DNA of 64,000 nucleotides from the NCBI RefSeq assembly GCF_946479965.1, contig NZ_CAMLHX010000007.1:45690-109689 (forward strand), in the 5' to 3' direction. A model generated the notes under the pieces. That model was not told the DNA's origin. It made no database searches and saw only the letters and a program-made list of their open reading frames with translations. A program made the translations under genes and the position numbers. Positions 34,257 through 44,111 of the stretch are shown here, one piece after another. Every line of letters starts with the position of its first letter. The stretch's first letter is position 1. The DNA is from an uncultured Mucilaginibacter sp. (lineage in GTDB: Bacteria > Bacteroidota > Bacteroidia > Sphingobacteriales > Sphingobacteriaceae).

Positions 34257-35660
34257 CTAAATATGTATCGGTCTGTTAGCAGTGGCCGCTAAACAAGCTT
34301 CGCGCATGGCTTCAGTGTAGGTTGGGTGAGCATGGCTCATTCGGGTAACATCCTCTGCGCTGGCGCGGAACTCCATAGCGCAAACGGCTTCGGCTATCAT
34401 ATCTGCAGCACGCGGACCAATCATGTGTACACCTAAGATCTCGTCCGTAGCTTCGTCGGCCAACACCTTTACAAAACCATCCATATCACCACTGGCTACT
34501 GCCCTGCCGCTCGCTTTGAACGGGAACGACCCTGCTTTATATTTAACACCTGCTGCTTTTAACTGCTCCTCGGTTTGACCAACGGCCGCAACTTCGGGCC
34601 AGGTATAAACAACACCCGGTATCAGGTTATAGTTAATGTGTGGTTTTTGGCCGGCAATAGTTTCAGCTACATAAGTACCTTCGTCTTCAGCTTTGTGAGC
34701 CAGCATGGCACCGCGCACTACATCGCCAATAGCATAAACACCTTTAACGCTGGTTTCCATATGGTCGTTAACGGTTATTTTGCGGCCACGTTCTTCAACA
34801 GTGATGCCGATCTTATCTAAACCAAGGCTATCTGTATAAGCTACACGCCCAACAGCCACCAGGCAATAATCGCCTTTCAGTTCTTTCTTTTCGCCTTGCG
34901 GAGAATCAAACGTAACGGTAACTTCTTTACCTTTTACAGTAGCGCCGGTTACTTTATGACCAAGGTAAAACTCCATGCCTTGTTTCGACAATACCTTTTG
35001 CAACTCTTTACCAAGGTTTTTATCCATAGTTGGAATGATGCCATCCATAAACTCAATTACAGATACTTTAGCACCTAAACGTGCGTAAACGGATCCTAAT
35101 TCCAATCCTATAACACCACCGCCTATCAGTACCAGGTGCTTAGGTACTTCGGTAAGGGTTAAAGCTTCGGTTGAGGTGATGATGCGTTTTTTATCTATCT
35201 TGATAAATGGCAAGCTTGATGGTTTTGAGCCGGTAGCAATAATTACATTCTTACCGGTGATCTCTTTTACACTGCCATCAGCAGCGGTAATTATTACTGT
35301 ATTTTTATCTTTAAAAGATCCCATGCCCTGGTAGGCATCGATCTTATTTTTTTTGAACAGAAAGCTGATACCGCCGGTGTTTTTTTGCACCACCTCGGCT
35401 TTACGCTTCATCATTTGAGCTATGTCAACCTTAAGGTCTTTAAGGTTAATGCCATGGTTCTGAAAAGTGTGGCCCGCATTGTAAAAATGCTCCGAAGAAT
35501 CTAACAAAGCTTTTGATGGTATACAACCAACATTTAAACAGGTACCGCCGTAGGTAGCGTATTTTTCAATACAGGCAGTTTTTAAACCGAGCTGGGCGCA
35601 GCGTATGGCGGCCACATAGCCACCCGGCCCCGAGCCGATCACGATAACATCATATTGCAT
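34257..35660 (-). CDS. lpd: Dihydrolipoyl dehydrogenase
   Basis: A 467-residue flavoprotein, the E3 component of 2-oxoacid dehydrogenase complexes and the glycine cleavage system. It shows the FAD-binding VIGSGPGGYVAAIRCAQLG, the redox disulfide GGTCLNVGCIPSK, the NAD site VLIGGGVIGLELGSVYARLG and the C-terminal dimer/active-site histidine region MSHAHPTYTEAM. The start ATG at 35660 (MQYDVIVIGSG) fits the family; a TTG further up is not needed. No partner E1/E2 gene is in the window. Confidence 0.96.
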   Translation of the reverse strand: MQYDVIVIGSGPGGYVAAIRCAQLGLKTACIEKYATYGGTCLNVGCIPSKALLDSSEHFYNAGHTFQNHGINLKDLKVDIAQMMKRKAEVVQKNTGGISFLFKKNKIDAYQGMGSFKDKNTVIITAADGSVKEITGKNVIIATGSKPSSLPFIKIDKKRIITSTEALTLTEVPKHLVLIGGGVIGLELGSVYARLGAKVSVIEFMDGIIPTMDKNLGKELQKVLSKQGMEFYLGHKVTGATVKGKEVTVTFDSPQGEKKELKGDYCLVAVGRVAYTDSLGLDKIGITVEERGRKITVNDHMETSVKGVYAIGDVVRGAMLAHKAEDEGTYVAETIAGQKPHINYNLIPGVVYTWPEVAAVGQTEEQLKAAGVKYKAGSFPFKASGRAVASGDMDGFVKVLADEATDEILGVHMIGPRAADMIAEAVCAMEFRASAEDVTRMSHAHPTYTEAMREACLAATANRPIHI

Positions 35661-35795
35661 AATTATTGTTTTGGTGCCCAAAGTTAAGTTTTTTGAGATA
35701 TTAGCGATAGGTTAATTGCGGTTTTTTACCATTGTAATGCAAAATGTTACGCTGATATTAGTAAGGCTCGGGATTCCTTTGATTATATAATATAT

Positions 35796-35803
35796 TACAT
35801 TTG
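35796..35803 (+). promoter_or_regulatory. -7 box TACATTTG
   Basis: An exact TAnnTTTG match 19 bp before the ATG at 35823; a TTTG at 35778 is closer than the usual -33 spacing, so the upstream box is uncertain. Confidence 0.45.
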
Positions 35804-35822
35804 TTAAAACTTATAAACGGCT

Positions 35823-36437
35823 ATGCGCAAGTTAACAGGCCTGCTTTTATTAATGTATCTATTTCCCGGTTATGTAGCAACAGCGCAAACATGTGTTTAT
35901 AATAATTTGTCTGCTCATTATACATTTAAAGTAATTTCTGTTAAAGATACTGCTGACGATATTGGGGCAAGCGCGCGTAAGGTCAGTTTGCTCATCTTTA
36001 AAAATAATAAAGTCAAACAACAAGTAAATTTTGACGCTGAGTACTTATTTGAGGATGTTTTTAAAAGTGATACGGCGTCACGCTCATACATTACCGGCAG
36101 AAATAAAAACGCTGAGGTTCCGGATTATGATTATGGTGATCTGGTTATTGCTGATTTGAATTTTGACGGAAAAGAAGACATCGCTATTAAACATGATTCA
36201 GGCGGAAATGGGGGGCCGATTTACAACTTCTATTTAGAAGACATTAACGGACAGTTTAAATTAGATCGTTACCTAACCGAATATGTAGGATCATTCCCGG
36301 CAGAAATAAATACTAAACGAAAAATCCTCAGAACCCAAATACACGCCAATGTACATCAAGAGGGTAGCAAATCATTTCAATACAATCCTAAAACAAAGAA
36401 ATGGAAATTGGTAAAATGGGAAATGGTTGACTTTTAG
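35823..36437 (+). CDS. Secreted XAC2610-like protein
   Basis: A 204-residue protein with a signal peptide (MRKLTGLLLLMYLFPGYVATAQ). The central acidic loop DLVIADLNFDGKEDIAIKHD resembles a calcium-binding FG-GAP/XAC2610-type blade, followed by GGNGGPIYNFYLED and a strand-rich C-terminus with KSFQYNPKTKKWKL. It is probably periplasmic or surface-exposed; some XAC2610 proteins are lysozyme-inhibitor-like, but no function is shown here. It is a single gene with its own -7 box. Confidence 0.65.
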   Translation: MRKLTGLLLLMYLFPGYVATAQTCVYNNLSAHYTFKVISVKDTADDIGASARKVSLLIFKNNKVKQQVNFDAEYLFEDVFKSDTASRSYITGRNKNAEVPDYDYGDLVIADLNFDGKEDIAIKHDSGGNGGPIYNFYLEDINGQFKLDRYLTEYVGSFPAEINTKRKILRTQIHANVHQEGSKSFQYNPKTKKWKLVKWEMVDF

Positions 36438-36468
36438 TTACTCTTGATATTTAATGACTTAAGCAAAA

Positions 36469-36499
36469 TTGGTACAGTGCTTACATAATATTATATTTG
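36469..36499 (+). promoter_or_regulatory. Promoter of M1 peptidase gene
   Basis: TTG at 36469-36471, a 20-nt gap, then TATATTTG at 36492-36499, 19 bp before the ATG at 36519. An almost ideal Bacteroidota promoter. Confidence 0.7.
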
Positions 36500-36518
36500 G
36501 GTCCGTTAACTGCGTATT

Positions 36519-38186
36519 ATGAAATTTACCCGTACCCTCCTCATCTTTTTAGGGCTTGTACCCTTTTGTACCCACGCCCAACTGCTTAAAACGCAGCCAA
36601 AATTTACACGTGCCGACACGTTACGTGGTACATTAACTCCTTTGCGCACCTGCTATGATATTAACTACTATCACCTTGACGTTAAATTTGATATCGACAA
36701 AAAATTTATCAGCGGCAGCAACCAGTTTAAGTTTACGGCTACGCAGAATTTCACCAGGCTTCAATTTGATCTGTTTGATAATCTGAAGATCGAGAAAGTG
36801 GTTTACAAAGGCACAAACCTGCCCTTTAAACGCGAGTTTAACGCGGTTTTTGTAACCTTCCCAAAAACCATTACAAAGGGCACTAAAGATGAATTCACTG
36901 TGTATTATTCGGGCAATCCAACTATTGCAAAAAATGCGCCGTGGGACGGAGGTGTGGTTTATAAAACCGACTCGTTAGGCAAACCGTTTGTTGCAACCGC
37001 CTGCCAGGGTTTAGGAGCCAGCGTTTGGTGGCCCAATAAAGATCATCAGGCCGACGAGGTGGATAGCATGCTCATCAGCATAAGCGTGCCTACAGGATTA
37101 ACCGATGTTTCAAACGGACGCCTGCGTAAAACAACTGATCTAAAAAACGGTTATACGCGGTTCGATTGGTTTGTAAGCAGCCCTATTAACAATTATGGCG
37201 TTGTAGTTAATATTGGCGATTATACCCATCTAAGTGATTTCTACATGGGCGAAAAGGGTAAATTAACTTTGGACTATTGGGTTTTAAAATATAATGCCGA
37301 TAAAGCCAAAAAACACTTTGATGCCAATGTTAAACCGATGCTTAAATCGTTTGAAAGCTGGTTTGGGCCGTACCCATGGTATGAGGATGGTTACAAGTTA
37401 ATTGAGGCTCCGCATTTGGGCATGGAACACCAAAGCGCTGTAGCTTACGGCAACGGATATATTAATGGCTATCGGGGACGTGACCTTTCAGACTCTGGCT
37501 GGGGCCTTAAATGGGATTATATTATTGTGCATGAAAGCGGCCACGAATGGTTCGGCAACAATATAACATCAAAAGATATTGCTGATATGTGGATACATGA
37601 AAGTTTTACTACTTATTCAGAATCACTTTTTGTAGAGAGCCAATTTGGCAAGCAAGCCGCCGTGGAGTACACTTATGGCCTGCGTCAGGATATTAAAAAT
37701 AATTTACCAATTGTGGGTCCTTACGATGTTAATTATGACGCTAATAAATATAAATCGGGAGATATGTACCCTAAAGGATCTGTTATATTGAATATGATAC
37801 GCACCATTATTAATGACGATGCCAAATGGCGCGATATATTAAGGGGAATGAATAAAACCTTCGCGCGCAAAACAGTTACTTACGATGATATAACCGGCTA
37901 TATCTCCAAACAATCAGGAATAAACCTTGAGTCGGTATTTGACCAGTATCTGCATCATAAAAGCCTACCGATACTTAATATCGAATCAATAAACGGCCGC
38001 CTGTTTGTCCGTTGGATAGCTGAGACACCTGATTTCACTATGCCGGTTAAAATCCGTGTAAAAGGTGGTAATTATAAATTTGTTACGCCCACAAATACCT
38101 TAAAGCCGCTGGAAATTCCGGGCATTACAAAGGACAATGTGGAAATAGATATGTCAAATTACTACATAGGTACGCTTATTGAGTAA
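36519..38186 (+). CDS. M1-family zinc aminopeptidase, secreted
   Basis: A 555-residue metallopeptidase with a signal peptide (MKFTRTLLIFLGLVPFCTHA). The zinc site is H338-E339-S-G-H342 with E361 (HESGHEW, 18 residues, then E in WIHESF), and the exopeptidase motif appears as GMEHQ at 301-305. It removes N-terminal residues from peptides, here in the periplasm or at the surface. It is somewhat shorter than PepN because the C-terminal superhelix is missing, leaving a short beta-rich end. It stands alone with its own promoter. Confidence 0.93.
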   Translation: MKFTRTLLIFLGLVPFCTHAQLLKTQPKFTRADTLRGTLTPLRTCYDINYYHLDVKFDIDKKFISGSNQFKFTATQNFTRLQFDLFDNLKIEKVVYKGTNLPFKREFNAVFVTFPKTITKGTKDEFTVYYSGNPTIAKNAPWDGGVVYKTDSLGKPFVATACQGLGASVWWPNKDHQADEVDSMLISISVPTGLTDVSNGRLRKTTDLKNGYTRFDWFVSSPINNYGVVVNIGDYTHLSDFYMGEKGKLTLDYWVLKYNADKAKKHFDANVKPMLKSFESWFGPYPWYEDGYKLIEAPHLGMEHQSAVAYGNGYINGYRGRDLSDSGWGLKWDYIIVHESGHEWFGNNITSKDIADMWIHESFTTYSESLFVESQFGKQAAVEYTYGLRQDIKNNLPIVGPYDVNYDANKYKSGDMYPKGSVILNMIRTIINDDAKWRDILRGMNKTFARKTVTYDDITGYISKQSGINLESVFDQYLHHKSLPILNIESINGRLFVRWIAETPDFTMPVKIRVKGGNYKFVTPTNTLKPLEIPGITKDNVEIDMSNYYIGTLIE

Positions 38187-38194
38187 AGCCAACA

Positions 38195-38425
38195 AAGCGG
38201 TGCGCGTTTCACAAAATATATGAAACAAATGAAACGGGTGAAACACGGATGTGGTCTAATTTGCTGATTATTAATCTATTGCATTTTCCGTGTGAAACAA
38301 ATGAAACACCACTATCTTCACATTTTATAATACTATCTTCACATTTTATTACTTAAACCATTGTTAATAACCTATTTAGATAAAACGACCCAAAACGGTG
38401 AAGGTGAAACGCTTCTTTGTCATTA
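38195..38425. repeat. TGAAAC short-word repeat region
   Basis: TGAAAC occurs at about 38221, 38229, 38239, 38293 and 38302 and in GGTGAAAC near 38404, with 8-10 bp spacing in the first group. A duplicate ACTATCTTCACATTTTAT (about 38311 and 38331) lies between. The architecture resembles the TGTTCC repeats at 29160 and 31450 but with a different word. No gene. Confidence 0.55.
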
Positions 38426-38555
38426 ACTATTGACGGTCCCGCGCTTCGCCGCCCGCGCCGCACATTTACCGACAATAAGGCCGCGTTTACCTAAAAACTA
38501 TGTGCAATAATGCTGATTTGAGCCAAATTTGGTCTATAAATCATCACGCACAACA

Positions 38556-38654
38556 ATGGAAAAGTTTTTAACCGCAACGTTTTTATTAATAGTGGCCAAG
38601 TTTATAGCACATGTTGCTTTGGCTATTCAGCTGGTAGGTCATTTGGTTAAATAA
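38556..38654 (+). CDS. Putative 32-residue membrane microprotein
   Basis: A short frame from ATG to TAA encoding MEKFLTATFLLIVAKFIAHV and a further 12 residues ending GHLVK. Nearly the whole chain is one amphipathic to hydrophobic helix with lysines at both ends, as in small inner-membrane proteins. A strong terminator (38674-38703) starts 20 bp past the stop, so the frame sits in its own transcription unit between the M1 peptidase and an ABC exporter. I know no family. The evidence is composition and placement only. Confidence 0.5.
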   Translation: MEKFLTATFLLIVAKFIAHVALAIQLVGHLVK

Positions 38655-38673
38655 GGCATTAAAAATTATAATT

Positions 38674-38703
38674 AACCGAAAATAATATTGGTTTTCGGTT
38701 TTT
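38674..38703 (+). terminator. Rho-independent terminator after microprotein
   Basis: Arms AACCGAAAA (38674-38682) and TTTTCGGTT (38692-38700) pair perfectly over a 9-nt loop and are followed by TTT. It separates the short frame upstream from the ABC transporter ATG at 38722. Confidence 0.75.
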
Positions 38704-38721
38704 CTGAACCACCTTTACATT

Positions 38722-39483
38722 ATGGTAAAACACCCCATCATCACAGTAAAAAACCTGGTAAAAAACTACGGCGATTTCAAAGCTGTGAATGACATCAGCT
38801 TTGAAGTTTACGAAGGCGAGATATTTGGCCTGCTTGGCCCCAATGGTGCAGGCAAAACCACTACGCTTGAGATAATTGAGAGTCTGCGCGAAAAAACATC
38901 GGGCAGCGTTACGGTTGACGGATTTGACATTGACAGCCATGCCGACGAGATCAAAAAACGTATTGGTGTTCAACTACAGGCGGCCGGCTATTACCCGAAC
39001 CTTAACTTATCCGAATTAATAACATTGTTTTGCGGCTTGTATGGGGTAAATAAAACGCCTAATGAGATGTTAGCCAAAGTTGCGCTGACAGACAAGGCAA
39101 AAGCCAAGTATAAAGATCTTTCCGGCGGGCAAAAGCAACGCTTTTCAATAGCCACAACACTTATAAACGACCCACGCATTGTTTTTTTAGACGAGCCAAC
39201 CACGGGCCTTGACCCGCAGGCGCGCCGCAATTTATGGGACTTGATCCGCGAGATCCGCGACAACGGCACTACTGTGGTCATCACCACGCATTATATGGAT
39301 GAGGCCGAGGTACTTTGCGATAGGGTAGCTTTTATTGACGGTGGCCGTGTGATAGGCATTGACACGCCCGACAAGTTTATTGATAACCTGGTGGCAACCG
39401 GCTTTGAAAGAAAGAAACAGGTTAAAGCCGCTAATTTGGAGGATGTATTTATTAACCTGACGGGGAAGGAATGGCGGGGGTGA
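38722..39483 (+). CDS. ABC-2 exporter ATP-binding protein
   Basis: A 253-residue ATPase with Walker A GPNGAGKTT, Q-loop VQLQAAGYYPNL, signature LSGGQKQRFS, Walker B RIVFLDEPTTGLD and H-loop VITTHYMDE. The sequence type is the ABC-2 (NodI/DrrA-like) exporter group. It pairs with the permease 58 bp downstream. The exported substrate cannot be told; drugs or lipids are usual for this group. Confidence 0.93.
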   Translation: MVKHPIITVKNLVKNYGDFKAVNDISFEVYEGEIFGLLGPNGAGKTTTLEIIESLREKTSGSVTVDGFDIDSHADEIKKRIGVQLQAAGYYPNLNLSELITLFCGLYGVNKTPNEMLAKVALTDKAKAKYKDLSGGQKQRFSIATTLINDPRIVFLDEPTTGLDPQARRNLWDLIREIRDNGTTVVITTHYMDEAEVLCDRVAFIDGGRVIGIDTPDKFIDNLVATGFERKKQVKAANLEDVFINLTGKEWRG

Positions 39484-39541
39484 TTTCGGATTTCGGATGT
39501 TCGATTTCGGATTTTTTGCATTTACTAGTTACTATTGACCA

Positions 39542-40645
39542 ATGACCAACAACAACAAACCATATAACAACATCCGCGCTACGCTTGCTATAGCTAAGGC
39601 GGCATTCCGATCTATAACCCGCAGTCCTTCTTCGGTGGTGTTTAGTTTACTTTTTCCGCTGATATTTATTTTGGTGTTTGGCTTTATTGGTGGTGGAGGG
39701 ATGTCTGTTGATGTGGGGATAGCAAAAGGCAGCGACACATCAAACCATATTTACCAGGCTTTAAAAAGTGGCGGCGTTATCAGGATAATTGATAACCAAT
39801 CGGCGGATGAGATGGAAAAAAGCCTTCAAAAAGGAAGTATTGATGCTATCATCAACATAAAAAAGAATCAGTCGGCACCGCCATTCACTATCGACGTTCA
39901 ATATACCCGCGCGTCGTTAGAGAAAGGAAATATCTTAAAATCAATTTTAAATAACATTATTTATAAGGTTAACACCTATGGCGGACAGGCGCCGCCGCCG
40001 GTTGCAGAACTAAAAGAAACTACTGTACGTGGCCGCGAGTACAAAACTATCGACTTTATTTTACCGGGTCAGTTAGGCTTTTCTTTGTTAAGCACCGGCG
40101 TATTCGGTACTGCCTTTGTATTTTTAAGTCTCCGCATTACATTGGTTATTAAGCGCTTTTTTGCGACACCGGTACAACGCTACAGCATTGTTTTAGGCGA
40201 AGCGATTGCACGCATCTCCTTCGCTTTAATTGGAGCCTTGTTTATTATACTGATAGGCCACTTTGCTTTTGGCTTTACACTGATACATGGTGCGGTCACG
40301 GTAATTAATATGCTACTCCTCTCTACCTTGGGGGTGATCGTTTTTATGGGTTTTGGCTTTGTAGTATCGGGCATCGCAAAAAATGAAAGCTCGGTGCCGC
40401 CTATCGCTAACATAATCACTTTACCACAGTTTCTGCTGTCGGGCACATTCTTTTCTATTAACGTTTTTCCGGCATGGCTGCAGCCCATAAGCCGGGCTTT
40501 ACCCCTCACCTATTTAAACGACGCGCTGCGTAAGGTTGCCTTTGAAGGCGCTGGTTTGTTTGATGTAACACACCAGATTTTGATTATGCTTATTTGGGGC
40601 GTGGTAATTTATGCTTTGGCTGTGAAATTATTTAAGTGGGAGTAA
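39542..40645 (+). CDS. ABC-2 type permease
   Basis: A 367-residue membrane protein: one N-terminal helix (about 35-51), a large periplasmic loop (about 52-180), then five helices between about 184 and 365. The ABC-2 signature is in PPIANIITLPQFLLSGTFFSINVFPAWLQPIS. It forms the channel for the ATPase encoded upstream. The gap between the two genes carries a TTTCGGAT short-word repeat. Substrate unknown. Confidence 0.9.
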   Translation: MTNNNKPYNNIRATLAIAKAAFRSITRSPSSVVFSLLFPLIFILVFGFIGGGGMSVDVGIAKGSDTSNHIYQALKSGGVIRIIDNQSADEMEKSLQKGSIDAIINIKKNQSAPPFTIDVQYTRASLEKGNILKSILNNIIYKVNTYGGQAPPPVAELKETTVRGREYKTIDFILPGQLGFSLLSTGVFGTAFVFLSLRITLVIKRFFATPVQRYSIVLGEAIARISFALIGALFIILIGHFAFGFTLIHGAVTVINMLLLSTLGVIVFMGFGFVVSGIAKNESSVPPIANIITLPQFLLSGTFFSINVFPAWLQPISRALPLTYLNDALRKVAFEGAGLFDVTHQILIMLIWGVVIYALAVKLFKWE

Positions 40646-40695
40646 CAAGGCCACTTTTTTATTAATGAGGTGGGTGTTAATAAAATATTAACAGA

Positions 40696-40703
40696 TACAT
40701 TTG
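40696..40703 (+). promoter_or_regulatory. -7 box of first DUF2490 gene
   Basis: TACATTTG within TATTAACAGATACATTTGCG. Almost the same block, TATTAACAAAATACATTTGC, precedes the second DUF2490 gene at 41525, so the promoter was duplicated with the gene. Confidence 0.6.
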
Positions 40704-40725
40704 CGCCCTGATTAATATTAACTAA

Positions 40726-41442
40726 ATGGCTTTATACAGGGGCAGGCATGCCCTAATGTTTCTCCTTATAGCGTTCAGTCTGACAGCCGGAGCCCAAAAC
40801 AATAAAACCGGTTTTTTAGGACTTGTTAATGTATTAATACCCGGGGATACCATACACCGCTGGGGTGGCTATGCAGAATTGCAAAAGCGAAGCAACGTTT
40901 TTGTAGGGCAATTTTTTTATTATGAGTTACACGGTGGCTTAAGCTACAACACCTCCAATAAAACCGCGCTGCTTATAGGCACCGGCCGCTATATTACTGA
41001 TGATTACCGTGATCTGAGTTTGCCACCCATTAATTCCGAGTTTCGCCTGTGGGAACAGGTAACAATTAACGAAAACTGGCACCGGTTTAATTTAGAGAGC
41101 CGTTTCAGGGTTGAACAGCGATGGCTTAACAGTGCTTATCGTAACCGCTTTAGTTACAGGTTAAGTGTATTGCTTCCGGTAACGCACCGCCAAATGGGGC
41201 CTAATACGCTTTACATTAATGTTAATGATGAAATGTCGTTTAATAATACGGTACCTCATTTTGAGCGTAACCGTTTTTTAGCCACTGTAGGGTATCAGTT
41301 CAATAAATCAACAAGAATACAAACAGGCTGGTCACATCAATATATCCATACCTCCACCAATACAGCAGCTAAAGGCAGTGTGGCCCTTGCCATTATCTAC
41401 AGGATAACACGTGGTGCTCACAAACCACATCCCCATATTTAA
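40726..41442 (+). CDS. DUF2490 outer-membrane-type protein, paralogue 1
   Basis: A 238-residue protein with a signal peptide (ending LTAGAQ) and the DUF2490 pattern: RWGGYAELQKRSN, EFRLWEQVTIN, FRVEQRWLN and HFERNRFLATVGYQF. The alternating aromatic strands predict a small beta-barrel in the outer membrane. Function unknown. A close paralogue follows at 41558; the two are separated by 115 bp and each has its own promoter. Confidence 0.87.
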   Translation: MALYRGRHALMFLLIAFSLTAGAQNNKTGFLGLVNVLIPGDTIHRWGGYAELQKRSNVFVGQFFYYELHGGLSYNTSNKTALLIGTGRYITDDYRDLSLPPINSEFRLWEQVTINENWHRFNLESRFRVEQRWLNSAYRNRFSYRLSVLLPVTHRQMGPNTLYINVNDEMSFNNTVPHFERNRFLATVGYQFNKSTRIQTGWSHQYIHTSTNTAAKGSVALAIIYRITRGAHKPHPHI

Positions 41443-41524
41443 TCAGCTACATTAACTCAATTATTGTTAACACAAACTTAACATTGAGTGAGCAAAACTT
41501 AATGCTGAGGTAATATTAACAAAA

Positions 41525-41532
41525 TACATTTG
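41525..41532 (+). promoter_or_regulatory. -7 box of second DUF2490 gene
   Basis: TACATTTG followed by CGCAT, in a block nearly identical to that before the first paralogue (40696). Confidence 0.6.
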
Positions 41533-41557
41533 CGCATAGAATTTACACAAACTTAAC

Positions 41558-42286
41558 ATGGTAAAATTTAAAGCGCAGTTAGCAGGTCTGCTTTTCATCC
41601 TCTCAGTTATCTCTTTTTCCGCGAAAGCGCAAAACAACAAAACCGGCGTATTTGGTATAGCGACAATAACAATGCCCGGCGACAGCGTTACCCGCTGGGG
41701 CGCTTATGTCGAATTGCAAACACGGTCTAACGAGTTCTTCAACCAATTCTTTTACTCAGAAACCAAAGGTGGTATCAGCTATGATATAGCTAACAATTAC
41801 ACCGCCCTTTTGGGTACAGGACGCTATGTTACCGGGGAAAATGACCTTGGGCTTACACCGAGCACTGAGTTTAGAATGTGGGAGCAAATGACCATTAACA
41901 GCTTTTTAGACAGGGTGAAATTTGAGCACCGCTACCGCGCGGAGCAGCGCTGGGTAAATGGCATTTATCGCAACCGTTTCCGTTACCGCCTTAACATGGT
42001 TATACCGCTTAATAATAAAAAAGTTATCCCCGGAACTTTTTTCCTTGGCATATTTGATGAAGTTTTCTTCAACAACAAAGCACCACATTTTGAGCGTAAC
42101 CGTTTTTCGGCAGGGCTTGGTTATCAGTTTGATAAGTCGCTTAGCGTGCAGTTGAGCTGGCTCAACCAGTACAATTACAACTTTACTGCTCCGGGCGCTA
42201 AAAACAACTTGGCCATTAATATTAACTATCGTATTGTTCGTAACCACGCCAAAGCAAAAGAACACATACCAACCTCAAACGACTAA
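41558..42286 (+). CDS. DUF2490 outer-membrane-type protein, paralogue 2
   Basis: A 242-residue protein with a signal peptide (MVKFKAQLAGLLFILSVISF, SAKAQ) and the same DUF2490 segments as its neighbour: RWGAYVELQTRSN, EFRMWEQMTIN, YRAEQRWVNGIYRNRFRYR and HFERNRFSAGLGYQF. Conservation is highest in the strands and lowest in the loops, as expected of duplicated beta-barrels. The role is unknown. Confidence 0.87.
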   Translation: MVKFKAQLAGLLFILSVISFSAKAQNNKTGVFGIATITMPGDSVTRWGAYVELQTRSNEFFNQFFYSETKGGISYDIANNYTALLGTGRYVTGENDLGLTPSTEFRMWEQMTINSFLDRVKFEHRYRAEQRWVNGIYRNRFRYRLNMVIPLNNKKVIPGTFFLGIFDEVFFNNKAPHFERNRFSAGLGYQFDKSLSVQLSWLNQYNYNFTAPGAKNNLAININYRIVRNHAKAKEHIPTSND

Positions 42287-42320
42287 GCTTTATATTAAGT
42301 AAATGTTAATATTTAAAGTT

Positions 42321-42353
42321 TTTGCGCATATTTATTTGAGATTTGTATCTTTG
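42321..42353 (+). promoter_or_regulatory. Enolase promoter
   Basis: TTTG at 42321-42324, 21 nt, TATCTTTG at 42346-42353: both boxes match the Bacteroidota consensus. The transcript would have a leader of about 50 nt before the ATG at 42412. Confidence 0.7.
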
Positions 42354-42393
42354 ACTAATCTAAGTGTATAATTTACACTTTGGTACAGTATAA

Positions 42394-43710
<1,317 letters not shown>

Positions 43711-43737
43711 GCTTTTTGAGCTGAAAGGCAAAAGGTT

Positions 43738-43767
43738 AAAGGCTCTCCTGTTGGAGGGCCTTTTTTT
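43738..43767 (+). terminator. eno terminator
   Basis: Stem AAAGGCTCTCC with GGAGGGCCTTT (one G-T pair), loop TGTT, followed by seven T. Confidence 0.85.
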
Positions 43768-43771
43768 ATGT

Positions 43772-44047
43772 CTAAATCTTATGCGTCAACTTCAAAAAAC
43801 AAACAACTATCAACATGATAGTGCCAATGGTCATAATGTACTTGCCCTGTTTACGGACACTTTCACTATGGGCTAAAACTACTTCACCGTTGGGTAGTGT
43901 CTTTCTGTAGCCCGCCAGATACTGGCCAATAAAAACGCCAATAAGGCCCCCCAGCAAAGCAAATACATAACCGGCTATAATAACGTTCTTTTGTGAGGCT
44001 GCCGGTTTTTTCAGCTCTTCAATTCCTTCTTGTTGTATGTTTTCCAT
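43772..44047 (-). CDS. Small two-helix membrane protein, paralogue of next gene's C-terminus
   Basis: A 91-residue protein from MENIQQEGIEELKKP with two membrane helices (about 22-42 and 70-90) joined by YRKTLPNGEVVLAH. The same loop (HKKTLPNGEMVFAY) joins the two helices at the C-terminus of the protein encoded at 44112-44765, so the pair arose by duplication. An upstream ATG at 44092 would add 15 unlike residues. The family is not recognised; the genes are 64 bp apart on one strand. Confidence 0.65.
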   Translation of the reverse strand: MENIQQEGIEELKKPAASQKNVIIAGYVFALLGGLIGVFIGQYLAGYRKTLPNGEVVLAHSESVRKQGKYIMTIGTIMLIVVCFLKLTHKI

Positions 44048-44111
44048 TGTCTTCTTCGTTGATTTATCTTGATGCCCTACTGTTCCCGTCACTACCCGGT
44101 ACCATCATTTA

